Assembly: GCA_947632215.1 (NCBI GenBank) | Contig: CANROJ010000012.1 | Coordinates: 1-50,495, forward strand | DNA: 50,495 nt | Direction: 5' to 3' | Source: an uncultured Flavobacterium sp. | GTDB lineage: Bacteria > Bacteroidota > Bacteroidia > Flavobacteriales > Flavobacteriaceae | Shown here: in pieces, positions 1-8,252 of the stretch | How positions within the stretch are numbered: the first letter of the stretch is position 1 | Layout: the number at the start of each line of letters is the position of its first letter | Translations under genes and position numbers: made by a program | Notes under the pieces: model-generated | The model's input: only the letters and a program-made list of their open reading frames with translations | Database searches by the model: none | Told to the model about the DNA's origin: nothing

Positions 1-37
1 ATATATTTGAATTAAAGTATCTTAATCTAAGATACCA

Positions 38-1813
38 CTAATCGATAATATGCATCTTCTTCATAATAAAAGTTGCATTCTTATTTTGACAAACTCCTTG
101 TCGTATTTTATAATCAAAATACAGATCGTCGTTTTTAATCTCTACTTCGAAACATTTATTACTCAAAACATCCGGATAGTCTTTGGTTATATTACACACC
201 TCTAAATCATGGGTAGCAATAAGTCCGTAAGTTGATTCCTTGATGAGTTTGAGAATAACCCCAATGGTACCACTTTGTTTATCTTCTGAATTTGTTCCTC
301 GTAGAATTTCATCTAAAAGCACAAAACTAGGTGTCTTGTGACTATTTTCAATAATCATATGAAGGCGCTTAACCTCTGCATAGAAATAAGACTCACTGTC
401 TTTTAAAGAGTCACTAACTCCCATAGAAACATATAAGGGTAGAGGTAAAAAATTAGCCTTGGTAGAGCAAATAGGAGCTCCCATCTTAGCCAGAACTAAA
501 TTCACACCTATACTGCGTAAAAAAGTACTCTTTCCAGACATATTACTACCTGTTAAAATAACAAATCGCTGGTCTTGAAAACTAATATCATTACACACTC
601 TGTTTTTTTTGTTTAACAAAGGATGTCCTAAATCTTTAAAGTACATTCCACTCTGGCTTTGCATACTAGCAAAACAATAGTCCCTGTTGTTATATGAGAA
701 ATTAGCCAGTGAATTTAACGCCTCAATCTCTCCCACTTTATCTATGCTATCCAATAAAAGAGAAGCATTTTTTTGCTTGAACTTTAATAATTTCTGCAAT
801 ACATGAATATGGTATTGTCCCAAGCCATTAAAAATAACCATAATAAATAAATTATGTACCGTTTCTAACTTTTCGAAAATACCATATAATTGTTTTATTT
901 TTTCACTAGCACTTGTATTATCTTTTGTAAATGCTTTAAGATATTGCTTCATTCTAGTGGTAGAAAAATTTTGTTTTTCTATCAACTCAATAATTAAGCT
1001 ATAGCTATTAATGGTTTTTGATAATTGCTCTACCCCACCTAATTGATTCTGAATCTCTCTAGTCTTAGACATTGAAAAAATAAGATTTATACCAAATAAA
1101 GTAGAGATAAGGTATCCCAATAAAATAGAATCTATAAAATAATAAGTTCCTATAGAAATCCATAATAATATTGGCAACACATAGGCTAAGACAATAGTAG
1201 TTTTACTTAATAACACCACTGGGCTTTGACTCCATTTCTTTAACTGATCGTATGCTTTTTTATCTAAGGACGAAATTTGACTAAAAGCATTAATCTGCTG
1301 GCGGTATTCTACCCTTTGGCTTAATTCTTTTATTGCATCTTGATTATCTTGAATTTGATCAACCTCAACGCCTAGATTTAGTAATTCACTTAACTTTTTC
1401 TTACCTATATAAGATGCAGTTCTATTGAGATACTCAAACAAGCTCTTAGGTCCAAAAATATCTAAATCAAAACTATATGGATGTTCAGGGTCTAAAAACT
1501 CTTGACCGTTCTCAAAATTAGAAATACCATTGTCTACAAAATCTAACTCCTTTTGATTCACTTCCAATAAGGCCAAGGCATATTGCATTTTCCAACTATA
1601 CTCACTGTGCAATTTTAATAGTATAAGAAATACTATCACAAGAGAACCACTAAAGTAGAGATAGAAGAAATCTCCATGACGCACAGATAAGTAAAAGCTA
1701 TAAATGACCCCTAGAAAAACCAGCAATCGAATGGCTCCTACTATCTTATATTTCTTACGCTCTTTGGCATAGTTGTGTTCAAATAATTCAATATTATTCT
1801 CATAAATCCCCAT
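38..1813 (-). CDS. Membrane-anchored MutS-like ATPase
   Basis: The C-terminal third carries a MutS-type ATPase: Walker A GSNMSGKST near residue 420, Walker B FVLLDEILRGTNSEDK near residue 500, and an ATHDLE segment after it. At about 591 residues it is far shorter than MutS (about 850) and I see no mismatch-recognition domain. Two hydrophobic segments lie in the first 75 residues (around RLLVFLGVIYSFYLSV and LYFSGSLVIVFLILL) and another pair around residues 205-250, so it should be membrane bound. This is the architecture of the short MutS-related proteins of Bacteroidota, whose role is not established; canonical mismatch repair should not be assumed. I start it at the ATG at 1813, because the Met two codons upstream would be a TTG. 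A TATATTTG box lies 44 nt upstream. Confidence 0.82.
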   Translation of the reverse strand: MGIYENNIELFEHNYAKERKKYKIVGAIRLLVFLGVIYSFYLSVRHGDFFYLYFSGSLVIVFLILLKLHSEYSWKMQYALALLEVNQKELDFVDNGISNFENGQEFLDPEHPYSFDLDIFGPKSLFEYLNRTASYIGKKKLSELLNLGVEVDQIQDNQDAIKELSQRVEYRQQINAFSQISSLDKKAYDQLKKWSQSPVVLLSKTTIVLAYVLPILLWISIGTYYFIDSILLGYLISTLFGINLIFSMSKTREIQNQLGGVEQLSKTINSYSLIIELIEKQNFSTTRMKQYLKAFTKDNTSASEKIKQLYGIFEKLETVHNLFIMVIFNGLGQYHIHVLQKLLKFKQKNASLLLDSIDKVGEIEALNSLANFSYNNRDYCFASMQSQSGMYFKDLGHPLLNKKNRVCNDISFQDQRFVILTGSNMSGKSTFLRSIGVNLVLAKMGAPICSTKANFLPLPLYVSMGVSDSLKDSESYFYAEVKRLHMIIENSHKTPSFVLLDEILRGTNSEDKQSGTIGVILKLIKESTYGLIATHDLEVCNITKDYPDVLSNKCFEVEIKNDDLYFDYKIRQGVCQNKNATFIMKKMHIID

Positions 1814-1857
1814 AATCAATACGAAATGTTGTTGGCTAATAATTTATATATATCTAA

Positions 1858-1865
1858 CAAATATA
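1858..1865 (-). promoter_or_regulatory. -7 box of the MutS-like gene
   Basis: TATATTTG on the minus strand, matching the Bacteroidota TAnnTTTG element and 44 nt upstream of the ATG. I see no convincing TTTG at the expected -33 distance. Confidence 0.5.
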
Positions 1866-2004
1866 GTCTAAAAGTAACCTTATTTTCTACAATAAACCAT
1901 TTTTTAAATCAAACCACTCCCCTTAGAGACTAAAAAATAGCCATAAAGCAATTGAACTAAACTATCTATAAAAATAGATATAGAACACCAAGGTAGTAAA
2001 ATGA

Positions 2005-2043
2005 AAAACGGTGAAGTGTCCCTAAGGGGTACTTCACCGTTTT
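2005..2043 (-). terminator. folD terminator
   Basis: A perfect 13-bp inverted repeat (AAAACGGTGAAGT at 2005-2017, ACTTCACCGTTTT at 2031-2043) sits 36 nt past the folD stop. It has T-rich flanks on both sides, so it could also stop plus-strand transcription. The rest of 1820-2004 shows no gene. Confidence 0.85.
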
Positions 2044-2078
2044 ACTATTATTTGATTTCCAAGTGGATTAAAATAAGT

Positions 2079-2966
2079 TTATTTATCAGCAGAGGCTTTT
2101 CTTTGCCTAGCTAAAAGAGTATTTTTCAATAACATTGCAATAGTCATAGGACCTACCCCTCCAGGAACTGGTGTAATAAAAGAAGCTTTTTTACTTACCA
2201 TCTCAAAATCTACATCACCAACAATACTATATCCCTTTGGTGCATTTTTATCCTCTACACGTGTGATTCCAACATCCACAACTGTGACTCCTTGTTTTAC
2301 CATGTCAGCCTTTAAAAAGTTAGGAACTCCTAAAGCAGAAATAATAATATCGGCTTGTTTGGTGAACTCCTGTAAATTAGCAGTACGGCTATGTGTTAGA
2401 GTAACTGTTGCATCACCAGGGGTTCCCTTACGCGACAACAAAATACTAATTGGACGTCCCACAATATGACTACGACCAATTACAACAACATTTTTACCAC
2501 TAGTAGGCACATTGTATCTGTCTAAAAGCTCCATAATTCCATAGGGAGTAGCTGGAAGAAATGTTTCCATTTCTAAGGCCATCTTTCCAAAATTTGAAGG
2601 ATGGAACCCATCTACATCCTTATCTGGATCGATTGCCATTAAAATATCTTGCTCACAAATGTGCTCAGGTAAAGGTAATTGGACTATATACCCATCGATA
2701 TTTGGGTCTTGATTTAATTGATGGATTTTTTCTAGTAATTCCTCTTGGCTAATTGTTTGCTCTAAAGCTACCAAAGTGGATTCAAATCCGATTTGTTGGC
2801 AAGACTTTACTTTACTTTCTACGTAAGTTAAACTAGCCCCGTTACTTCCAACTAGAACTGCAGCTAAATGAGGAACTTTCTCTCCTCGCTGTTTCATTTG
2901 TTGAACCTGTTGTGCAATTTCGTTCTTAATATCCGCAGATACTTTTTTTCCGTCTAATAGTTGCAT
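2079..2966 (-). CDS. folD: Bifunctional methylenetetrahydrofolate dehydrogenase/cyclohydrolase FolD
   Basis: Cytosolic enzyme that interconverts 5,10-methylene-THF, 5,10-methenyl-THF and 10-formyl-THF, feeding purine and formyl-methionine synthesis. At 295 residues it has the usual length. Visible signatures are the active-site Tyr and Lys in TYVESKVKS near residue 50, PLPEHI and DVDGFHP near residues 100-122, the nucleotide-binding GRSHIVGRP near 165, and PVPGGVGPMT near 268. The ATG at 2966 gives the family N-terminus (MQLLDGKKVSADIK). It lies 126 nt downstream of ffh on the same strand, but a hairpin after ffh suggests separate transcription. Its leader carries a CA-repeat tract; I could not find a clean TAnnTTTG box there. 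Confidence 0.96.
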   Translation of the reverse strand: MQLLDGKKVSADIKNEIAQQVQQMKQRGEKVPHLAAVLVGSNGASLTYVESKVKSCQQIGFESTLVALEQTISQEELLEKIHQLNQDPNIDGYIVQLPLPEHICEQDILMAIDPDKDVDGFHPSNFGKMALEMETFLPATPYGIMELLDRYNVPTSGKNVVVIGRSHIVGRPISILLSRKGTPGDATVTLTHSRTANLQEFTKQADIIISALGVPNFLKADMVKQGVTVVDVGITRVEDKNAPKGYSIVGDVDFEMVSKKASFITPVPGGVGPMTIAMLLKNTLLARQRKASADK

Positions 2967-2980
2967 GTCAAAAATAATTG

Positions 2981-3015
2981 GTGTGTGTTAAAGTGTAATA
3001 TGTGTGTGTGTGTGT
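2981..3015. repeat. TG/CA dinucleotide repeat in the folD leader
   Basis: Plus strand shows (GT)4 at 2981-2988 and (TG)7 at 3001-3014, which read as CA repeats on the folD coding strand, 15-49 nt upstream of its start codon. It is the longest dinucleotide tract I noticed in the window. Confidence 0.8.
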
Positions 3016-3047
3016 ATTTTATGCCCCTATACAGGTGTAAAAGCGAA

Positions 3048-3079
3048 AAGGTTTAAATTTCCTTCGAATTTTAAACCTT
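3048..3079 (-). terminator. Probable ffh terminator
   Basis: Arms AAGGTTTAAA (3048-3057) and TTTAAACCTT (3070-3079) form a 10-bp stem 14 nt after the ffh stop, followed on the minus strand by an interrupted T-tract (TTCGCTTTT). The stem is AT-rich, so efficiency is uncertain. Confidence 0.6.
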
Positions 3080-3092
3080 CTCTATAGTATTT

Positions 3093-4430
3093 TTATTGCA
3101 TACCTTTCATGTTGCCCATCATTCTCATTAAGTTCTTTCCTTTTGAACCTTGCATCATCTTCATCATTTTGCTCATTTGATCAAACTGCTTAAGCAATTG
3201 GTTAACTTGTTGAATATCGGTCCCACTTCCCTTAGCAATACGCATTTTGCGTTTTGCATCTAAAATAGAAGGTTTACTTCGCTCAGCAAGAGTCATTGAA
3301 TGTATGATAGCTTCTATGTGCTTAAAAGCGTCATCTTCAATTTCTACATCTTTTAATGCTTTTCCAACTCCTGGTAACATGCCTACTAAATCCTTCATGC
3401 TACCCATTTTCTTAACTTGTTGTATTTGAGACAAAAAGTCATCGAAACCGAATTCATTTTTAGCAATTTTCTTCTGAATCTTACGCGCTTCCTCCTCATC
3501 GTATTGGGCCTGAGCACGCTCTACTAAGGAAATAACGTCCCCCATCCCTAAGATACGATCGGCCATACGCTCTGGATAAAAAATATCAATTGCGTCCATC
3601 TTCTCACCAGTACCAATAAACTTAATTGGTTTATTTACTACTGATTTAATAGAAATAGCAGCTCCACCACGAGTATCCCCATCTAACTTGGTTAAGATAA
3701 CCCCGTCAAAATTCAATCTATCGTTAAAAGCTTTAGCTGTATTTACCGCATCTTGTCCAGTCATAGAATCCACTACAAATAGAGTTTCATGTGGCTTAAT
3801 GCTAGCGTGAATATTGGCTATCTCGCTCATCATTTGTTCATCCACCGCTAGACGCCCTGCTGTATCGACAATAACTACGTTAAAGCCATTACTTTTAGCA
3901 TAAGCAATAGCGTTGGTCGCAATAGCTACTGGATCATTATTATCTTTCTCTGAATAAACTTCGATTCCCAATTGGTCTCCTACCACGTGTAATTGGTCAA
4001 TAGCCGCTGGACGATAAACATCACATGCCACAAGTAAAGGCTTCTTATTCTTTTTAGTCTTTAAGAAATTTGCAAGTTTTCCAGAAAACGTTGTTTTACC
4101 AGATCCTTGTAACCCTGACATTAATATAACACTAGGAGTTCCCGATAGGTTAATACCAGCAGCCTCACCTCCCATTAATTGAGTTAATTCGTCTTTAACG
4201 ATCTTAATCATCAATTGGCCTGGTTGTAAGTTGGTTAAAACATCTTGTCCTAAGGCTTTTTCTTTTACCTTATTGGTAAAATCTTTGGCTATTTTAAAGT
4301 TAACATCGGCATCTAATAATGCTCTTCTTACCTCTTTTAAGGTATCAGCAACGTTAACCTCTGTAATTTTACCATGCCCTTTAAGGATATGAAAGGCTTT
4401 ATCTAATTTATCACTTAAATTATCAAACAT
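3093..4430 (-). CDS. ffh: Signal recognition particle GTPase Ffh
   Basis: The SRP54 protein, which binds signal peptides and 4.5S RNA and docks ribosomes to FtsY at the inner membrane. The 445-residue protein has the NG domain with P-loop GLQGSGKTT at residues 106-114, DVYRPAAIDQL, G3 DTAGRL near 190 and G4 TKLDGDTRGG near 250. The methionine-rich M domain follows, with MLPG near residue 350, the RNA-binding region GSGTDIQQVNQLLKQF, and a Met-rich tail (MSKMMKMMQ). Length and domain order are normal. It has its own strong promoter (4461-4492). I did not find the 4.5S RNA gene in the window. Confidence 0.97.
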   Translation of the reverse strand: MFDNLSDKLDKAFHILKGHGKITEVNVADTLKEVRRALLDADVNFKIAKDFTNKVKEKALGQDVLTNLQPGQLMIKIVKDELTQLMGGEAAGINLSGTPSVILMSGLQGSGKTTFSGKLANFLKTKKNKKPLLVACDVYRPAAIDQLHVVGDQLGIEVYSEKDNNDPVAIATNAIAYAKSNGFNVVIVDTAGRLAVDEQMMSEIANIHASIKPHETLFVVDSMTGQDAVNTAKAFNDRLNFDGVILTKLDGDTRGGAAISIKSVVNKPIKFIGTGEKMDAIDIFYPERMADRILGMGDVISLVERAQAQYDEEEARKIQKKIAKNEFGFDDFLSQIQQVKKMGSMKDLVGMLPGVGKALKDVEIEDDAFKHIEAIIHSMTLAERSKPSILDAKRKMRIAKGSGTDIQQVNQLLKQFDQMSKMMKMMQGSKGKNLMRMMGNMKGMQ

Positions 4431-4460
4431 ATCGGTATTGATTTAATACTTTTCAAAAGC

Positions 4461-4492
4461 CAAAGATACTATATAAGTACATACGACACAAA
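4461..4492 (-). promoter_or_regulatory. ffh promoter
   Basis: Minus strand TTTG (4492-4489), 20-nt spacer, TATCTTTG (4468-4461): a full match to the Bacteroidota TTTG-N17/23-TAnnTTTG promoter, 30 nt before the ffh ATG. Confidence 0.85.
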
Positions 4493-4688
4493 ACCCCCGA
4501 GCAACAAAATATACTTTTTTAAAAGAATTCTACTTTTGAATAAAAAAACACTATACAACCACTTGTAAAAATCCTGGTTTATAATTTAAAACTACGCCTT
4601 GCTAAGTATTTAGAGCCTGTAGACTTCTAAAGAAGCTTACTTTATAGATCCAGAAGCAATAAAGTCGTGCTGCTTTTCATTTATTGTG

Positions 4689-4696
4689 TACTTTTG
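4689..4696 (+). promoter_or_regulatory. -7 box of the long RluA-type gene
   Basis: TACTTTTG matches TAnnTTTG 18 nt before the ATG at 4715. It lies downstream of an in-frame upstream start at 4667, which it therefore argues against. Confidence 0.65.
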
Positions 4697-4714
4697 CGCT
4701 TTAATTTCACCAAT

Positions 4715-6397
4715 ATGTCTAGCATAAAAGATATTTTTAGGCCATTTAAAAAAGATATTTCTAGCTTGGAATTACCAAGTCAATTTACTTTTCCGTTTTT
4801 CTATCAGCCCGACCCTTGGACTACCTTAGCCAGTGAGCAACTCATAGAGGAATTACAAAATGCCCCATTAATACAACCTTTATTTGATTCCGGTAATCCA
4901 CAAGCTCTGGCTTGCGGAAAAATGTTTGGTGTCCTAGTGGTACAAAACCCCAAAGGAGACATAGGTTTTATTGCTGGATTTTCTGGAAAACTAGGTCCAT
5001 ACACCCATATGGATGGCTTTGTACCAAGTGTATTTGACTTATATAAAGAAGATGGTTTTTTTCTACAAGAAGAACAGGTCTTAAACCAGATTAACGCCCA
5101 GATAGATTTACTTGAGAAAGATACTAATCTTATAGATTTACAAACCAAGTTAAAACTCATTCAAGAGCAAAGTGATCTTGAAATTGAACAAAAAAAGACA
5201 CAATTAAAATTACTAAAAGCCCATAGAAAGCAGCAGCGAATTAGTCAAAAAGAGCTTCTAGATCCTTTGCAATATATTGCTCTAGAGCAGGACCTTATCA
5301 AACAAAGCTTAAGAGACAAACACGAGCTGCGTGTGGTAAGTGAAAATTGGCAACAAACAATACAAGACCTTAAAGAAGCTATAACTCAAATACAAACCAA
5401 AATAGAATCTTTAAAGCAACAAAGAAAAACTAAAAGTAATGCTTTACAAAATAAGCTATTCTCACAATACCAATTCTTAAACAAACACGGACAAACCAAA
5501 GATTTATTAGATATTTTTGCCCAAACTGCTTTTAAACACCCGCCAGCTGCTGCCGGAGATTGTGCAGCTCCACGCCTATTGCAATATGCCTATTCACATA
5601 AGTTGCATCCCTTGGCAATGGCTGAGTTTTGGTATGGAGAGTCTCCTAAGAGTGAAATACGAAAACACCTACATTACTATCCTGCTTGTAAGGGGAAGTG
5701 TGAACCTATTTTAAATCACATGCTTCAGGGTTTACATGTAATGGATAATCCGCTTTTACAAAGCCCTTCTTTAGATAAAGACCTTGAGATCGTTTACCAA
5801 GACGATGATATAATCGTAGTTAATAAACCGCATGAATTCCTATCTGTACCAGGTATCTATATTAAAGATTCTGTTTATACCCGTATACAACAAATGTTTC
5901 CAAACACAGACAGCCCTTTAATAGTGCATCGTTTAGACATGGGAACTTCAGGTTTGCTTATTATAGCAAAAACAAAAAAAGCGCACAAAGCTTTACAAAA
6001 ACAATTTCTGGAAAAAACAGTACACAAAACCTATGTTGCACTACTACATGGAATAGTAGAACCTGATAGCGGCACTATAGCTTTGCCTCTTACCCTTGAT
6101 ATCCAAGACAGACCACGCCAAATGGTTTGCTTTACCAATGGTAAACCAAGTATCACAAAATATCAAGTTTTACACAAAGCAAACAACACCACTAAAATAC
6201 TGTTCTATCCAATAACTGGTAGAACCCATCAATTAAGAATGCATGCCAGTCATCCACTTGGGTTAAACTGCCCAATTATAGGAGATGACTTATACGGCAA
6301 GAGTAAAGACAGGCTTTATTTACATGCAAAAAAAATAACCTTTACTCATCCTAGTAGTAAAACAAGAGTTAGTTTTGAAGTCCAGGAAGACTTCTAA
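4715..6397 (+). CDS. RluA-family pseudouridine synthase with long N-terminal domain
   Basis: The C-terminal half is an RluA-type pseudouridine synthase: VNKPHEFLSVPG, then IVHRLDMGTSGLL with the catalytic Asp near residue 409, then TGRTHQLRMHA and the PIIGDDLYG segment. It converts specific uridines in rRNA or tRNA to pseudouridine; the target cannot be told from sequence. The N-terminal 380 residues hold a strongly charged coiled-coil region (about residues 122-262) and a conserved-looking block with GDCAAPRLLQYA and YPACKGKCEPIL. I recognise this arrangement from longer RluA homologues in other bacteria, but its function is unknown to me. The start at 4715 (MSSIKDIFR) is chosen because a promoter box lies between it and the earlier in-frame start. 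DUF445 follows after 38 nt and may be co-transcribed. Confidence 0.88.
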   Translation: MSSIKDIFRPFKKDISSLELPSQFTFPFFYQPDPWTTLASEQLIEELQNAPLIQPLFDSGNPQALACGKMFGVLVVQNPKGDIGFIAGFSGKLGPYTHMDGFVPSVFDLYKEDGFFLQEEQVLNQINAQIDLLEKDTNLIDLQTKLKLIQEQSDLEIEQKKTQLKLLKAHRKQQRISQKELLDPLQYIALEQDLIKQSLRDKHELRVVSENWQQTIQDLKEAITQIQTKIESLKQQRKTKSNALQNKLFSQYQFLNKHGQTKDLLDIFAQTAFKHPPAAAGDCAAPRLLQYAYSHKLHPLAMAEFWYGESPKSEIRKHLHYYPACKGKCEPILNHMLQGLHVMDNPLLQSPSLDKDLEIVYQDDDIIVVNKPHEFLSVPGIYIKDSVYTRIQQMFPNTDSPLIVHRLDMGTSGLLIIAKTKKAHKALQKQFLEKTVHKTYVALLHGIVEPDSGTIALPLTLDIQDRPRQMVCFTNGKPSITKYQVLHKANNTTKILFYPITGRTHQLRMHASHPLGLNCPIIGDDLYGKSKDRLYLHAKKITFTHPSSKTRVSFEVQEDF

Positions 6398-6435
6398 AAT
6401 ATTTTTTTGTAACTTTAAACACTAAATTAGTCCTT

Positions 6436-7671
6436 ATGCCAGAAAAAAAAATACAGCTTGCAAAACACAAAAGAATTGCCACAGGTTTATTTATTGCCAT
6501 GGCTGTTGTTTATCTTGCCATGGTTTTTGGTATAAAATACTATCAAGCCCCTTGGATGGGCTATGTTAAAGCTTTCGCAGAGGCTGCAATGGTTGGAGCT
6601 CTTGCTGATTGGTTTGCTGTAACAGCATTATTCAAACACCCAATGGGATTGAAAATCCCCCATACCAATATAATTGAAAACAGTAAAAACACCATTGGAG
6701 ATAATCTAGGAGAGTTTGTTACCGATAACTTTCTAACAAGTCAAAACATACGACCTTATATCACTAAAATAGATCTTGCTTCTTTATTGGGAAATTGGCT
6801 TATAGTGCAAAAAAATCAAGAGTTAATAGAGAAGGAAGTTTGTCTTTTAGCTCGAAAGATACTATTGGATTTGGATCAAGAAAAAATAATAAATTTCTTA
6901 CAAAACAAAGCCCAAGGAGCCTTAGAACAAGTCGATTTTCAAGCCATTTTAAGTCAAGGTTTAGTATATGCACTAGAGAAACAAGAACACAACCGTCTAA
7001 TTAACGTAATCCTACCTAAAGTACAGATTTACGTGCAGCAAAACAAAGAGCAAATCTATCAGGCAGTGATTGAGAAAAAACCTATTTTAGGATTAATAGG
7101 AGGAAAAGCAGTAACTAGCCAATTAATCGCAGGAATACTTACCTTTTTAGAGGATATAGCCCAGCAGCCTGAGCATAAAATACGTCAAGAAATCACTATA
7201 CGTTTAGAGGAATTAGCCCTGGAGATTCAAAATAGTCCACAGTGGAAGGATAAATTGGAACAATTAGTTGCACAGTTTATCTCTCCATCTACTTTAAGAA
7301 AATACATGGAGGATTTCTGGTATTCTTCGCAAGAAGTATTACTGGAGCAATTGGACAATAAACAAGGGGCCCTTAGATCGTATTTCACTACAAGTTTGAA
7401 TCAAGTTGCAAAGGATCTACAGTCCGAAGAACAACTACAGCAAAAAATCAATAATTGGGTACAACAAACCGTTTACCGTCTTGCTTTGAAAAACACAAAA
7501 GAAGTAAGTACGCTCATTAAAAATACTGTAGAGAAATGGGATGGTAGAGAACTAAGCGATAAGCTAGAATTAGAGGTAGGAAAAGATCTTCAATTTATCC
7601 GTATCAACGGTACTATAGTGGGTGGTTTAGTAGGTCTTTTAATCTACATTATCACTACCTTAATTATATAG
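6436..7671 (+). CDS. DUF445 membrane protein
   Basis: A 411-residue protein of the DUF445 (YjiN-like) family. The N-terminus has a hydrophobic segment (residues 11-31, IATGLFIAMAVVYLAMVFGI) and the family signature GALADWFAVTALFKHP near residues 54-70. The middle 300 residues are helical and soluble in character. The C-terminus ends in a second membrane helix, GGLVGLLIYIITTLII. Both ends are therefore probably in the inner membrane. The family has no established function. A near-consensus TAACTTTA box lies just upstream, so it may have its own promoter besides read-through from the pseudouridine synthase. Confidence 0.85.
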   Translation: MPEKKIQLAKHKRIATGLFIAMAVVYLAMVFGIKYYQAPWMGYVKAFAEAAMVGALADWFAVTALFKHPMGLKIPHTNIIENSKNTIGDNLGEFVTDNFLTSQNIRPYITKIDLASLLGNWLIVQKNQELIEKEVCLLARKILLDLDQEKIINFLQNKAQGALEQVDFQAILSQGLVYALEKQEHNRLINVILPKVQIYVQQNKEQIYQAVIEKKPILGLIGGKAVTSQLIAGILTFLEDIAQQPEHKIRQEITIRLEELALEIQNSPQWKDKLEQLVAQFISPSTLRKYMEDFWYSSQEVLLEQLDNKQGALRSYFTTSLNQVAKDLQSEEQLQQKINNWVQQTVYRLALKNTKEVSTLIKNTVEKWDGRELSDKLELEVGKDLQFIRINGTIVGGLVGLLIYIITTLII

Positions 7672-7706
7672 GTCTTAATAATATAGACCCTAATTTTAAA
7701 AACAAA

Positions 7707-8178
7707 TTACAAAAATCGATCCCTTAATCCTTGGATAAACAATTTACTTACCGTTGGCTGGGTTTGCTTTAAAAAGTCAAAGTAATTTAATAACTCTTGC
7801 TTTCTTTTTGCACTAAGACAAACACTAGAGGTTGCCACAAAAGTATCGTAAGAAATATGTGCTGCACATCCATAATCAAACAGATATTCTTTCCCACCTC
7901 TTTGTAAGAGCTCTTGTATAAATAAATGAAAATAAGGATGTACTTGGAAATTTAATTGAGAAGTTCTCCCCAAGGCAATAAACAAATCTTTTAATAGATT
8001 TAGCTTAACTGTTTCCAATTCAAAAAAAAACTTGTTCGGCTAATTGGAGTCTAAAAAAAAGATTTGCATCGTGAAATTTACCCCCAAATTTACCATTCCA
8101 TTCTAAATCTAAGTAGGCCGAATCTACGGGCTGATAATTGTGAATAAATTCTTGAATATTTGCATTAGCTCTAACCAT
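7707..8178 (-). pseudogene. Conserved small protein broken by a homopolymer frameshift
   Basis: Two minus-strand reading frames join into one protein of about 155 residues if one T is removed from the nine-T run at 8030-8022. The first frame runs from ATG 8178 (MVRANANIQEF) to a TGA at 8020 just after the run. The second continues seamlessly as ...AEQVFF/ELETVKLNLLKDLF... to 7707. With eight Ts the frame is open throughout, and the joined text reads as a single globular protein (SYLD-type start, FGGKFHDANLFFRLQLAEQ, FIALGRTSQL, FIQGLRDRFL end). I believe it is a conserved flavobacterial hypothetical family found near hisS, but I cannot name a function. It may be a true mutation, a sequencing error, or a slippage site. 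The start lies 18 nt after the hairpin of the hisS terminator. Confidence 0.7.
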
Positions 8179-8182
8179 AGAG

Positions 8183-8190
8183 TAAAGGTA
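8183..8190 (-). promoter_or_regulatory. Possible -7 box of the frameshifted gene
   Basis: Minus strand TACCTTTA (one mismatch to TAnnTTTG) lies 4 nt before the ATG at 8178 and directly after the T-tail of the hisS terminator, so any transcript from it would be leaderless. Confidence 0.35.
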
Positions 8191-8191
8191 T

Positions 8192-8227
8192 AAAAAAAAA
8201 CAGTTGCGAGAATACACAACTGTTTTT
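8192..8227 (-). terminator. hisS terminator
   Basis: Arms AAAAACAGTTG (8196-8206) and CAACTGTTTTT (8217-8227) form an 11-bp stem with a 10-nt loop, followed on the minus strand by nine Ts. It sits 25 nt after the hisS stop. Confidence 0.88.
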
Positions 8228-8252
8228 ATAGACTCTTATTATATATTTGTTC

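Noticed and set aside
4804..5160. Antisense frames such as this one, and similar long frames opposite meaB, hisS and carB
   Set aside because: They lie fully inside well-supported genes on the other strand and show no family motif.
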